Source: Luscinia megarhynchos (taxonomy: Eukaryota > Chordata > Aves > Passeriformes > Turdidae). Taken from it: DNA of 64,000 nt. Location: positions 1-64,000 of the forward strand of contig JAPFBE010000081.1 of assembly GCA_034336665.1 (NCBI GenBank), given 5' to 3'. Under the pieces are notes generated by a model. That model saw only the letters and a list, made by a program, of their open reading frames with translations. It was not told the DNA's origin and made no database searches. Below are positions 12,681 to 22,060 of the stretch, piece by piece. The translations under genes and the position numbers were made by a program. Each line of letters starts with the position of its first letter. The first letter of the stretch is position 1.

Positions 12681-14240
12681 CCTGAGGTGACACCTGTCCC
12701 AGTGTCACCTGTCCCAGTGTCACCCTCACCTGTCCCAGTGTCACCCTCACCTGTCCCAGTGTCACCTGTCCCAGTGTCACCCTCACCTGTCCCAGTGCCA
12801 CCTGTCCCAGTGCCACCTCTCCCAGTGTCACCTGTCCCAGTGTTACCATCACCTGTCCCAGTGTCACCTGTCCCAGTGCCACCCTCACCTGTCCCAGTGT
12901 CACCTGTCCCAGTGCCACCTGTCCCAGTGGCACCTGTCCCAGTGTCACCTGTCCCAGTGCCACCATCACCTGTTCCAGTGTCACCATCACCTGTCCCAGT
13001 GTCACCTCACCTGTCCCAGTGTCACCATCACCCTGTCCCAGTGTCACCTGTCCCAGTGTCACCTGTCCCAGTGCCACCATCACCTGTCCCAGTGTCACCC
13101 CTCACCTGTCCCAGTGCCACCTGTCCCAGTGCCACCATCACCTGTTCCAGTGCCACCATCACCTGTTCCAGTGTCACCATCACCTGTCCCAGTGTCACCT
13201 GTCCCAGTGTCACCATCACCTGTCCCAGTGTCACCTGTCCCAGTGTCACCTGTCCCAGTGCCACCATCACCTGTCCCAGTGTCACCCTCACCTGTCCCAG
13301 TGCCACCTGTCCCAGTGCCACCATCACCTGTTCCAGTGTCACCATCACCTGTCCCAGTGTCACCATCACCTGTCCCAGTGTCACCTGTCCCAGTGTCACC
13401 CTCACCTGTCCCAGTGTCACCTGTCCCAGTGTCACCTGTCCCAGTGCCACCATCACCTGTCCCAGTGTCACCTGTCCCAGTGTCACCCCTCACCTGTCCC
13501 AGTGTCACCTGTCCCAGTGTCACCATCACCTGTCCCAGTGTCACCTGTCCCAGTGTCACCCTCACCTGTCCCAGTGTCACCTGTCCCAGTGTCACCATCA
13601 CCTGTCCCAGTGTCACCTGTCCCAGTGCCACCCTCACCTGTCCCAGTGTCACCTGTCCCAGTGTCACCTGTCCCAGTGCCACCATCACCTGTCCCAGTGT
13701 CACCTGTCCCAGTGTCACCTGTCCCAGTGCCACCTGTCCCAGTGTCACCATCCCCTGTCCCAGTGCCACCTGTCCCAGTGTCACCCATCCCAGTGTCACC
13801 ATCACCTGTCCCAGTGTCACCTGTCCCAGTGTCACCTGTCCCAGTGTCACCTGTCCCAGTGCCACCATCCCCTGTCCCAGTGCCACCTGTCCCAGTGTCA
13901 CCCATCCCAGTGTCACCATCACCTGTCCCAGTGCCACCATCCACCTGTCCCAGTGTCACTCTCTCCCAGTGTCACTCTGTCCCAGTGTCACCCTCACCTG
14001 TCCCAGTGTCACCATCACCTGTTCCCACTGTCACCTGTCCCAGTGTCACCTGTCCCAGTGTCACCCTCACCTGTCCCAGTGCCACCTGTCCCAGTGTCAC
14101 CTGTCCCAGTGTCACCTGTCCCAGTGTCACCCTCACCTGTCCCAGTGTCACCTGTCCCACTGTCACCTGTCCCAGTGTCACCCTCACCTGTCCCAGTGTC
14201 ACCAGTCCCAGTGCCACCATCACCTGTCCCAGTGTCCCCA
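12681..14240. repeat. 15-bp minisatellite, CACCTGTCCCAGTGT
   Basis: More than 1.5 kb of CACCTGTCCCAGTGT and the variants CACCATCACCTGTCCC and CACCCTCACCTGTCCC. Because the unit is 15 bp, frames with no stop in the unit stay open for hundreds of codons on both strands (plus strand PVPVS, TCPSV, HLSQC; minus strand TLGQV, GTGDT). This explains the very long open frames here; none shows any other protein-like feature. Intronic to ZFTRAF1. Confidence 0.93.
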
Positions 14241-14617
14241 AGTTTGTCCCCCATCGGGGTTTCAAGCTCCCTCAGGGACCATCCCCCATCCCTCCGGCCC
14301 TGTCCCGGTGCCACCCCCGGTGTCCCCAGGCTGTCCCCCATGTCCCCAAGCTGTCCCGGTACCCCCCAAGCTGTCCCCATGTCCCCAGGCTGTCCCGGTA
14401 CCCCCAAAGCTGTCCCGGTGTCCCCAAGCTGTCCCGGTGTCCCCAAGCTGTCCAGGTGTCCCCAAGCTGTCCCGGTGTCCCCAAGCTGTCCCGGTACCCC
14501 AAGCTGTCCCGGTGTCCCCAAGCTGTCCCCATGTCCCTCAAGCTGTCCCGGGTACCCCAAGCTGTCTCAGGCTATCCCGGTACTCCCCCAGGCTGTCCCC
14601 GTGTCCCCCCGCCCCGC
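14241..14617. repeat. 18-bp minisatellite GTCCCCAAGCTGTCCCGG beside the ZFTRAF1 exon 1 donor
   Basis: Units of about 18 bp (CCAAGCTGTCCCGGTGTC and variants) fill the last roughly 380 bp of intron 1 and run up to the exon 1 donor at 14618-14619. A short bridging stretch at about 14240-14330 is more unique. Confidence 0.85.
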
Positions 14618-14619
14618 AC

Positions 14620-14943
14620 CTGGTAGACGGAGGCCTTGGGCAGGTCGAGGCACACGGTGCAGCACAGCACGGGAGTACAGCCGCTCCTCCAGCTTCACGC
14701 TGCCCGCCGCCCCCTCGGCCGCGCCGCCGCCGCTCCCCGCCGCCCTCAGCCGCTTCTTGGGCGGCGCGGCGGGATCTGCGCCCGCTCTCCAGGCAGCAGC
14801 GCTGCTGCTTCCTCCGCAGCGCCGCTTTCCCGCGCCCAGCGAGGCCGCGGCCGCGGGGCCGGGAGCGGCCGCCGAAGGAGCGGAGGGAGCGGCGGGGCCG
14901 TTGCCGGCATCGCGCTCCTCCGGCCCGGGACATCTGCCGCCAT
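14620..14943 (-). CDS. ZFTRAF1: ZFTRAF1 exon 1 (N-terminus and start of RING), frame interrupted
   Basis: The 3' end of this exon reads [16 protein letters not shown] and then a GTGCGGGG donor, exactly the residues that precede CTNGH in the family. Upstream, in another frame, the minus strand reads [10 protein letters not shown] and VKLEERLYS. Joining YS to VL needs removal of one C in TACTCCCGTG (about 14669-14678). A stretch rich in Ala, Gly and Pro precedes it, as in other ZFTRAF1 proteins. No ATG exists in the LEERLYS frame; the best candidate is the ATG ending at 14943 (MAADVPG), which would need another shift. I therefore mark the start as uncertain. Whether the shifts are sequencing errors or real cannot be decided here, but exon 2 being intact favours errors. 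Confidence 0.82.
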
Positions 14944-15280
14944 CGCTGCTGCTCACCCCGCCGCCATCTTGGCCGCCCTCACGGGTGGCTCCCCTCAGGG
15001 GGCGGAGCCAATCAGCAGAGAGAGCGGGAGGCGGGGCGGGAAATGCCGCAGCCAATCAGAACCAGCGGGAGGCGGGGCGGGAAATGCCGCAGCCAATCAG
15101 AACCAGCGGGAGGCGGGGCGGGAAAAGCAGCAGCCAATCAGAGCGCGAGGAGGGAGGAGCGATGGGGGAAGCGACCAATGGGGAGCTGCGGTTTGGGGAG
15201 GGGGCGGGGCTGCAGCGGCACGGCCGTCAGCTGGCGGGAGGGGCGGGGCTTGGTGACGTCACATGAGGGGGGCCAATGGG
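14944..15280 (-). promoter_or_regulatory. ZFTRAF1: ZFTRAF1 CpG-island promoter with 41-bp CCAAT/GC/E2F-like repeats and a CRE
   Basis: CCAAT boxes sit at 15008, 15052, 15093, 15134, 15175 and 15273, the first four spaced 44, 41 and 41 bp. GGCGGGAAA (E2F-like, overlapping a GC box) occurs at 15035, 15076 and 15117, also 41 bp apart. A full CRE palindrome TGACGTCA is at 15254-15261. The repeated block is thus a tandemly amplified promoter module. Forty-one bp is close to four helical turns, so equivalent sites would face the same side of the DNA. No TATA box is evident. The orientation is assigned from exon 1, which begins just to the left. Confidence 0.8.
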
Positions 15281-15329
15281 AGGTGGGAGACGGAGGGAGG
15301 GGGCCTGAGGGCAGAGCGCTGAGGGACCA

Positions 15330-16935
15330 CCAGTATGGACCAGTATGGACCAGTATAGACCAGTATGGACCAGTATGGACCAGTATAGACCAGTATAAAC
15401 CAGTATGGACCAGTATGGACCAGTATAGACCAGTATAAACCAGTATGGATCAGTATAGACCAGTATGGACCAGTATGGACCAATATAGACCAGTATGGAC
15501 CAGTATAGACCAGTATAGACCAGTATGGACCAGTACGGATGAGTATTGACCAGTATAGACCAGTATGGACCAGTTTGGACCACTATGGACCAGTATGGAC
15601 CAGTATGGGACCAGTATAGACCAGTATACACCAGTATGCTGAAATATGTACCAGTATGGAGCAGTATGGACTAGTATAGACCAGTATGGGCCGAGTATAA
15701 ACCAGTGTGGACCAATATAAACCAGCATGGACCAGTATGGACCGAGTATAAACCAGTATAGACCAGTATGGACCGAGTATAAATCAGTATAGACCAGTAT
15801 GGACCGAGTATAAACCCGTATGGACCAGTGTGTGGGACCAGTATGGGACCAGCGTGGGACCAGTATAAACCAGTATGGGACCGAGTATGGGCCAATATGG
15901 ACCAGTATAATCCAGCATAGGTCAGCAAAACCAGTATAGGGACAGTATGGGACCAGTATAAACCAGTAAGGACCAATATAAACCAGTATGGGCAGTAGAG
16001 ACCAGTATGGACTAGTGTAGACCAGTATAGACCAGTATAGGCCAGTATAGATCAGTATGGGCCAGTATAGACCAGTATAAAACCATATGGACCAGTATGG
16101 ACAAGTATAAACCAGTATGGACCAGTATGGACCAGTATGGGGATATCGACTAGTATAGACCAGTAAAAACAATATGGACCAATATGGGCCAGTAAGGACC
16201 TGTATGGGCCAGTATGGACCAGTATAAACCAGTATGGACCAGTATAAACCAGTATGGACCAGTGAGACCAGTATGGATGAGTATAAAAACAGTATAAAGC
16301 CAAAAATAAACCAGTATGGGCAAGTATGGGCCGAGTATAAACCAGTATGGACGAGTATGGACAGAGTATAGACCAGTATGGACCAGTATGGACCAGTATA
16401 AACCAGTATGGGTGTGAGTATAGACCAGTATGGACCAGTATGGACCAGTGTAGACCAGTATAGACCAGTATGGCTGAGTATCGGAAACCCAGTATAGACC
16501 AGTATGGACCAGTAAGGACCAGTATGGACCATTATAAACTGGAATGGACAGTATAAACCAGTATAGGGCAGTATAAACCAGTGTGGACCAGTATGGGCCG
16601 AGTATAAGAAAACCAGCATGGGTGAGCATGGACCGAGGTGTACGTTCAATATAGCAGACCAGTATGGGGAAATATGGACCAGTATAAACCAGTATGGACC
16701 AGTACAGACGGTATGGGGAAATATGGACCAGTATAAACCAGTATGGACCAGTACAGACCGAGTATAGACCAGTATGTGGAAATATGGATCTGAAGTAGCA
16801 AACCAGTATGGACCAGTACAGACCGTATAGACCGGTATGGGGAAATATGGACCAGTGTAAAACCAGTATGGACCAGTATAGACCAGTATGGAAATATGGA
16901 CCGAGTATAAACCAGTATGGGCCCAGTGTGGACCA
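15330..16935. repeat. 10-bp minisatellite GTATGGACCA / GTATAGACCA
   Basis: About 1.6 kb of ten-base units (CCAGTATGGA, CCAGTATAGA, CCAGTATAAA), increasingly irregular to the right. Ten is not a multiple of three, so translation cycles through three pentad-like motifs (minus strand YWSILVHTG), giving a long but meaningless open frame. It lies upstream of the ZFTRAF1 promoter and downstream of TMEM276. Confidence 0.92.
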
Positions 16936-17820
16936 GTCACCCCTGTGCTGCCATCATCAGTGCCACCACAGTGCCACCAGTGCCACCAGTGCCACCCAGC
17001 ATCAGTGCCACTGCTGTCACCCCAGTGTCAAATCCAGTGTCTGCCAGTGCCACCAGCATCAGTGCCACTGCTGTCACCCCAGTGTCACCACCAGTGCCAC
17101 CATCCCAGTGTCACCCCAGTGCCACCACCCCAATGCCACCAGTGCCAGCAGTGCCACAGTGTCACCCCAATGCCACCAATCTTACGCCACCAGTGCCACC
17201 TTTAGTGCCACCACAGCGCCACCCCAGTGTCACCTCACCCCAGTGCCACCATTCCAGTGTCACCACTGCTGTCAACCCAGGAGTGCCTCCACCCCTGTCA
17301 CAGTGCCACCCCAGTGTCATCCCAGTGACTCCATTGCTCTCACCCTCAGTGCCACCACCATCACCCCAGTGCCACCCCAGTGTCACCAGTGCCACCACCC
17401 CAGTGCCACTCCAGTGCGTCACGCGACCCCAGCTGACTCCATTCGCTCACTCCAGTGCCACACCCCCAATGCCACCACTGTCACTACCCCAGTGCCACCA
17501 CTGTCACCCCCAGTTTCACCACCCCAGTGCCATCACCATTGTCACCCCAATGCCACCACCAGTGCCACCACAGTCACACCAGTGCCACCGCAGTGCCACC
17601 CTACAGTGCCACCACCATCACACCAGTGCCACCACCCCAGTGCCACCTCAATGCTACCCGGTGTCGCGGTGCACCCCCAGTGCCCACCACTACCACCACA
17701 GTGTCACCCAGTGCCACCCCAATGTCACCACTGCCACCCCAGTGTCACTGCCCCCCGCGTCACCTGCCAGTGCGTCACCAGTGCCCACTCACCCCAGTGC
17801 CACCCCCAGTGACCACAGCA
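16936..17820. repeat. CAGTGCCACC-type minisatellite between TMEM276 and ZFTRAF1
   Basis: Irregular 9-15 bp units of CCAGTGCCACC, CCAGTGTCACC and CCACCATCACC fill the region immediately 3' of the TMEM276 stop codon. They would form its 3' UTR and downstream flank. No minus-strand poly(A) signal is obvious between 16936 and 17846. Confidence 0.85.
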
Positions 17821-17845
17821 GCGCCGCGCGAGTCCCGAACTGGTT

Positions 17846-18351
17846 TTACTGGTGCTCTCGGGCCCGGGGCAGCTCCCGCAGCACGTCCCCAGCAGCGCCA
17901 CGCTGGCCGCCACCCGCACAGGGGACGGCCCGCGGCGCCACCCGCGTCCCCGAGCGCCACCAGCGCCGCGGCGCCGCGCCGGTGACGCTGCCGGTGAGCG
18001 CGGCCAGCGCCAGCAGCGAGCCCGCCGTCAGCGCGGTGACACAGTGACCCGCCAGGGCGCGGCCGCCCTCGGGCCACCGCGCCGCCACCGCCGCCGCCGC
18101 CGCGCCCGAGGCCACCAGCAGCGCCGCGGTGGCGCCGTCCCGCACAGGCGGTGACAGCCAAAGGCCACCGGCGGCTGCGCCACGCTTCCCGAGACAGGGG
18201 GAGCCGCCGGGCGGGGCCGAGGATCGGCGGGGACAGCGCGGGGACGGCGCGCACGGCCCGGAGCCCGGGGACCAGAGACGCGCGCGGCGCGGGGACAGAG
18301 CCGAGCTGGCGGCCACCAGAGCCTCGCAGCAGGAACCCGGCGGCCCGCCAC
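17846..18351 (-). CDS. TMEM276: TMEM276-like membrane protein, main exon (frame broken)
   Basis: A GC-rich block of about 506 bp encodes small hydrophobic segments typical of a multi-pass membrane protein. In order on the minus strand: AAGFLL, EALVAASSALSP, LRAVRAVPALSPPILG, AALLVASGAAAAAVAARW, GHCVTALTAGSLLALAALTG, VAASVALLG, and a terminal LRELPRAREHQ before TAA at 17846-17848. The order and spacing resemble TMEM276, whose human gene lies directly upstream of ZFTRAF1 on the same strand. The pieces lie in different frames, so at least three single-base shifts are needed, mostly at G/C runs. The acceptor is CCACAG before GTGACAG, or the next CAG (18352-18354). The family match is from memory and moderate; the gene order supports it. 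It could also be a decayed copy. Confidence 0.62.
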
Positions 18352-19719
18352 CTGTCACCTGTGGGGACAGCAGAGATTGGCACTGTCGCCTGTGAGGGAC
18401 AATGCGACATGAGACTGGCACTGTCACCTGTGGGGACATGGGGACATTGTGTTAGGTGACATGGGACATGGGACTGGCACCTATCACCTGTGGGACATGG
18501 GATTGTCACCTGTGGGGGACATGGGGACAATGTGACATGGGAACAATCACGACATGAGACTGGCACTGTCACCTGTGGGACATGGGATTGTCACCTGTGG
18601 GGACATGGGGGCATGTGACTGGGGACAATGCGACATGAGACTGGCACTGTCCCTATAGGACATGTGATGTCACCTGTGGGGACATGGGGACAATGTGTAT
18701 TTGGGGACGTGGGACTGGCACTGTCACCTGTGGGAAAATGCGACATGAGACTGGCTGTCACCTGTTTGAGGACATGGGGACAATGTGACATGGGGACATG
18801 GGACTGGTGTTGTTGGTGGGGTGGGTGGTGTTTTGGGGGTTGTTGTGGGGGTGTGTGTGTTGTGGGGGGGTGTGGGGTGGGTGGCTGTCACCTGTGGGGA
18901 CAATGTGACATGGGACTGGCACTGTCACCTGTGGGGCATGGGGACATTGGACATGGGGACATGGGACTGGCACCTATCGCCCGTTGGGACAATGCGACAT
19001 GGGACTGGCACTGTCACCTGTGGGGACATGGGGACATTGTATATGGGGACATGGGACTAGCACTGTCACCTGTGGGGAAAATGCGACATGAACTGGCACT
19101 GTCTCCTATGGGGACAATGTGACAGGGACATGAGGACATGGGACTGGCACTGTCACCTGTGGGGACAATGCGACATGAACTGGCTGTCACCTGTGGGGAC
19201 ATGGGGACAATGTGACATGGGGACATGGGACTGGCACCCCTGTCACTGTCACCTGTGGGGACATGGGGACAATGTGACATGGGGACATGGGACTGGCACC
19301 TGGCACCTGTGGGGACAATGGGACATAGGACTGGCACTGTCACCTCTCTTGAGGGACGCAGGGATTGTCACCTGTGGGGACATGGGGACAATGTGACAGG
19401 GGACATGGGACATGGGGATGTGGGATGTCACCTGTGGGGACATGGGGACACATGGATGGTCACCTGTGGGGATATGGGATTGTCACCTGTAAGCCTGTGG
19501 GGATATGGGGACAGTGTGGGGACAGGTGACATGGGACAGGTGACACAGGATGGGACAGGTGACACAGGTGACTGGGGACAGGTGACACTGTTCCCCTGTC
19601 TCTGCTCTGCCCTGTCCTCCCAGTCTGCCTGTCCCCTCAATGTCCCCAATGTCCCCAGCCCCCAAATGTCCTGTCCCCAAGGTGTGGCCACTGTCCCACT
19701 GTCCCAAGGTGTCCCCCAC
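18352..19719. repeat. TMEM276 intron 1: GGGGACATGGGGACAATGTG-type minisatellite
   Basis: Units of about 45-60 bp combine CACCTGTGGGGACATGGGG, ACAATGTGACATGGG and ACTGGCACTGTCACC. Read on the minus strand, each unit contains TGTCCCCACAGGTGACAG, which is also the sequence at the acceptor of the main exon, so the splice acceptor belongs to the array. A short GT/GGGG-rich variant sits at about 18805-18890. The last roughly 220 bp (19500-19719) is a looser GGTGACACAG repeat followed by a less repetitive stretch. Confidence 0.85.
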
Positions 19720-19830
19720 CTGTCTGGCTCGGAGGGCACAGCCCAGGCTGGTGACACAGAGCAGCGCGCGACAGGGTGTCCCCGATGTCCCCGATGTCCC
19801 CAGTGTCCCCGATGTCCCCAGTGTCCCCAT
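19720..19830 (-). CDS. TMEM276: TMEM276-like exon 1 with repeat-coded N-terminus
   Basis: An ATG at 19830 opens the peptide MGTLGTSGTLGTSGTSGTP followed by CRALLCVTSLGCALRARQ, then a GTGGGG donor. The hydrophobic RALLCVTSLGCALRA part aligns in position with the first membrane segment of TMEM276, and the exon ends in phase 0, compatible with the next exon. The first 18 or so residues come from a GGGGACA tandem repeat (GGGGACACTGGGGACATC) continuous with the repeats upstream. Either a minisatellite has grown into the coding start, or the true ATG is elsewhere. With the main exon the protein would be about 200 residues, near the family size. Confidence 0.55.
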
Positions 19831-20130
19831 GGCGCTGGGGACACTTCACAGCCCTGGGGACCTGTGGGGACAGAGCTGTCAGAGTGTCCCCTCCCCGCCA
19901 ATGCCACCTCCCCGTGTGTCCCCGATGTCCCCAAGCCCCCAATGTCCCCATGTCCCCTCCCTGTCCCAAGTCCCCGGTGTCCCAATCCCCCTCTTTCAGT
20001 TGCCACCCCTGTCCCGGTGTCCCCCTCCCTGTCCCCATGTCCGCCCCCGTCCCCGTGTCCACAATGTCCCCGTCCCCAGTGTCCCCGTGTCCCCTCCTGT
20101 CCCCAATGTCCCCGTGTCCCCCCGGTACCG
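19831..20130. repeat. GTGTCCCC-type simple repeat, TMEM276 5' flank
   Basis: C-rich plus strand with recurrent TGTCCCC heptamers (CCCGTGTCCCC, CAATGTCCCC, CCGATGTCCCC). It bridges the candidate ATG and the promoter and may be 5' UTR. No other gene-like signal. Confidence 0.7.
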
Positions 20131-20535
20131 CCAGTTCCGCAGCGGCCCCGGGCGCGCGGGCCTGAAAAGGGGCGGGGCCGGTGGGCTGGACCGAGCACTG
20201 ATTGGCTGCGAGCTCCGGTGGGCGGGGCTAACACACCATATATGGGCACGTGATGGATGGGCGTGGCAAAAACATATATGGGCACGTGACGCGGTGGGCG
20301 AGGGCTAACACACAAATATGGGCATGATGGATGGGCGGGGCTAACACACCTGTATATGGACACGTGACATTGTGGGCGGGACTAACTACATATGGGCACG
20401 TGACGCGTGGGCGGGGCTAACACACCATATATGGGCACGTGACGTGTGGGCGGGGCTAACACACCATATATGGACATGTGTGCGCGGTGGGCGTGGCTAA
20501 CACACCATATATGGGCACTGAGAAGGTGGGCAAGG
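20131..20535 (-). promoter_or_regulatory. TMEM276: TMEM276 promoter region with tandem CArG-box / E-box / GC-box modules
   Basis: A GC-rich start (GGGGCGGGGC near 20172, inverted CCAAT as ATTGGCT near 20202) is followed by about eight 36-45 bp modules. Each has three elements in the same order: a CArG or CArG-like box (perfect CCATATATGG at 20236, 20425, 20464 and 20505; near matches near 20272, 20312, 20352 and 20389), an E-box (CACGTG at 20247, 20283, 20361, 20397 and 20436, mostly within GGGCACGTGAC), and a GC box (GTGGGCGGGGCTAACAC). CArG boxes bind SRF, CACGTG binds USF/MiT-type bHLH-ZIP factors, and GC boxes bind Sp factors, as general knowledge. CATATATGG could alternatively act as a TATA-like element. 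Assignment to TMEM276 rests on position only. Confidence 0.72.
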
Positions 20536-22060
20536 TTAATTTGGGCTGAGATGGGATATTGGGCTTTATAGGTGGGGCTAATTAGGGGGTAATGAGGCTA
20601 ATGGGGCTGGGATGGAGAGAGGTGGGCGGGGCTGGTGGGCTGATTAGAGATGGGAGGTGGTCGGGGGCTGGTTGGTGGTTGGGTTGAGGATGGGATGTGG
20701 GCGTGGCTTGGTGTGGGCGGGGCTAATTAGGTGTTTGGGCTGGGGTGGGAAGTGGGCAGGGGCTGGGGCTAATTAGAGATGGGCAGGTGGGCGGGGTTAT
20801 TTGGTGTAATTGGGTTGAGGATGGGATGTTGGGCGTGGCTTGATGTGGGCGGGGCTATTAGGCTAGTAGGGCTGGGGTGGGGGAGAATGGGCGGGACTAG
20901 TGGGGCTAATTGGGATGGAGCTGGGGAGGTGGGGAGAAGGTTAATTAGGGTTAATTAGGGCTAATTAGAAATGGGGATGGGAGGATGGATGGGGTAATTA
21001 GGATTGAGGATGGATGTTGGGTGTGGCTTGATGTGGGCGGGGCTAATTGGGTGGTGGGGATGGGTGGGAAGAGTGGGCAAGGTTGGTGGGGCTGATGAGA
21101 TGGGATATTGGGCTATATGGGTGGGGCTGGTGGGGTAGTGGGGCTGGGGTGGGGGAGGTGGGCGGGGCTAAGCAGGGCTGGTTGGGATGGGGTGGGAAGG
21201 TGGGCAGGTTAGTGGGGCTAATTGAGGGCTAATCAGGGATGGGGATGGGGAGGATTGAGAATGGGGGCTAATTAAGGGCGATGAGTGGGTTTTCAAGGGA
21301 TGGGATGTGGGCGTGGTTATGGGTGGGTGGGACTAATTAGGGATAATGAAAATTAGTATTGAGGGTGGGATATTGGGTGTGGCTTGATGTGGGTCGGGGC
21401 TAATTTAGGGATAATTAGAGATGGGGTGGGAAGGTGGGCGGGCTGGATTAGGCCAATTAGGATTGAGGGATGGATATTGGGTGTGGCTTGATGTGGGCGG
21501 GAGCCACTGGTGCGGGTGGTGGGGAGACGAGGTGTGGGAAGGTGGGCAGGCTAGTGGGCCAATTAAGCGAGTGGGTTGGGGATGGGAGCTAGACCTTGGA
21601 GGCCTAATTAGGAGCAATTAGGGATGAGGTGTGGGATATTACGGGTTAAGGGTGGGTGGGACTAATTAGGGTCCAATTAGAGTTTGGGATGGGATACTAG
21701 GTGTGGTTATGGGTGGGCATGCTAATTAGGAGCTAATTAGGCTCGGAAGGATGATATTTGGATGTGGTTGGGGTGGGCGAGGCTAATTAGGAGATAGTGG
21801 GATGGGGTTGCAAAGATGGGTACAGCTCATTAAGGCTAGTGGGAGCCTAATCAGAAATAGGAGGATTGGAAGGTGGGCGAGCCTAATTAGGCACTAAGTT
21901 TGAGGGATGGGATATTAGTGGTTGAGGTGGGCGGGGCTAATTAGGATTACTGGGGATGGGATATTGTGGAGTGAAAGCTCGAGGTGTGTGGGCTAATTAG
22001 AGTGGACTAGGGATGGGATATTGCAGTGCTGAGGTAGGCCTTTGCTAATTAGGGCCGTGC
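20536..22060. repeat. GTGGGCGGGGCTAATTAGG-type minisatellite
   Basis: About 1.5 kb of units combining GTGGGCGGGGCTAATTAGG, TTGAGGATGGGATATTGGG and TGTGGCTTGATGTGGGC. The GTGGGCGGGGCTAA core is shared with the promoter modules to the left, so this looks like an expanded and decayed continuation of them. Intergenic between TMEM276 and FOXH1. I see no exon of KIFC2 or any other gene here. Confidence 0.85.

Noticed and set aside
12552..15266. Very long plus-strand open frame (about 900 codons) and several parallel ones of 150-770 codons
   Set aside because: It is the 15-bp minisatellite read in frames with no stop in the unit, then antisense of ZFTRAF1 exon 1. All frames give different low-complexity peptides; there is no domain, start context or splice logic.
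15450..16940. Minus-strand open frame of about 500 codons rich in Tyr, Trp, Ile, Leu (YWSILVHTG)
   Set aside because: Product of a 10-bp minisatellite cycling through three frames; it looks membrane-like only by composition.
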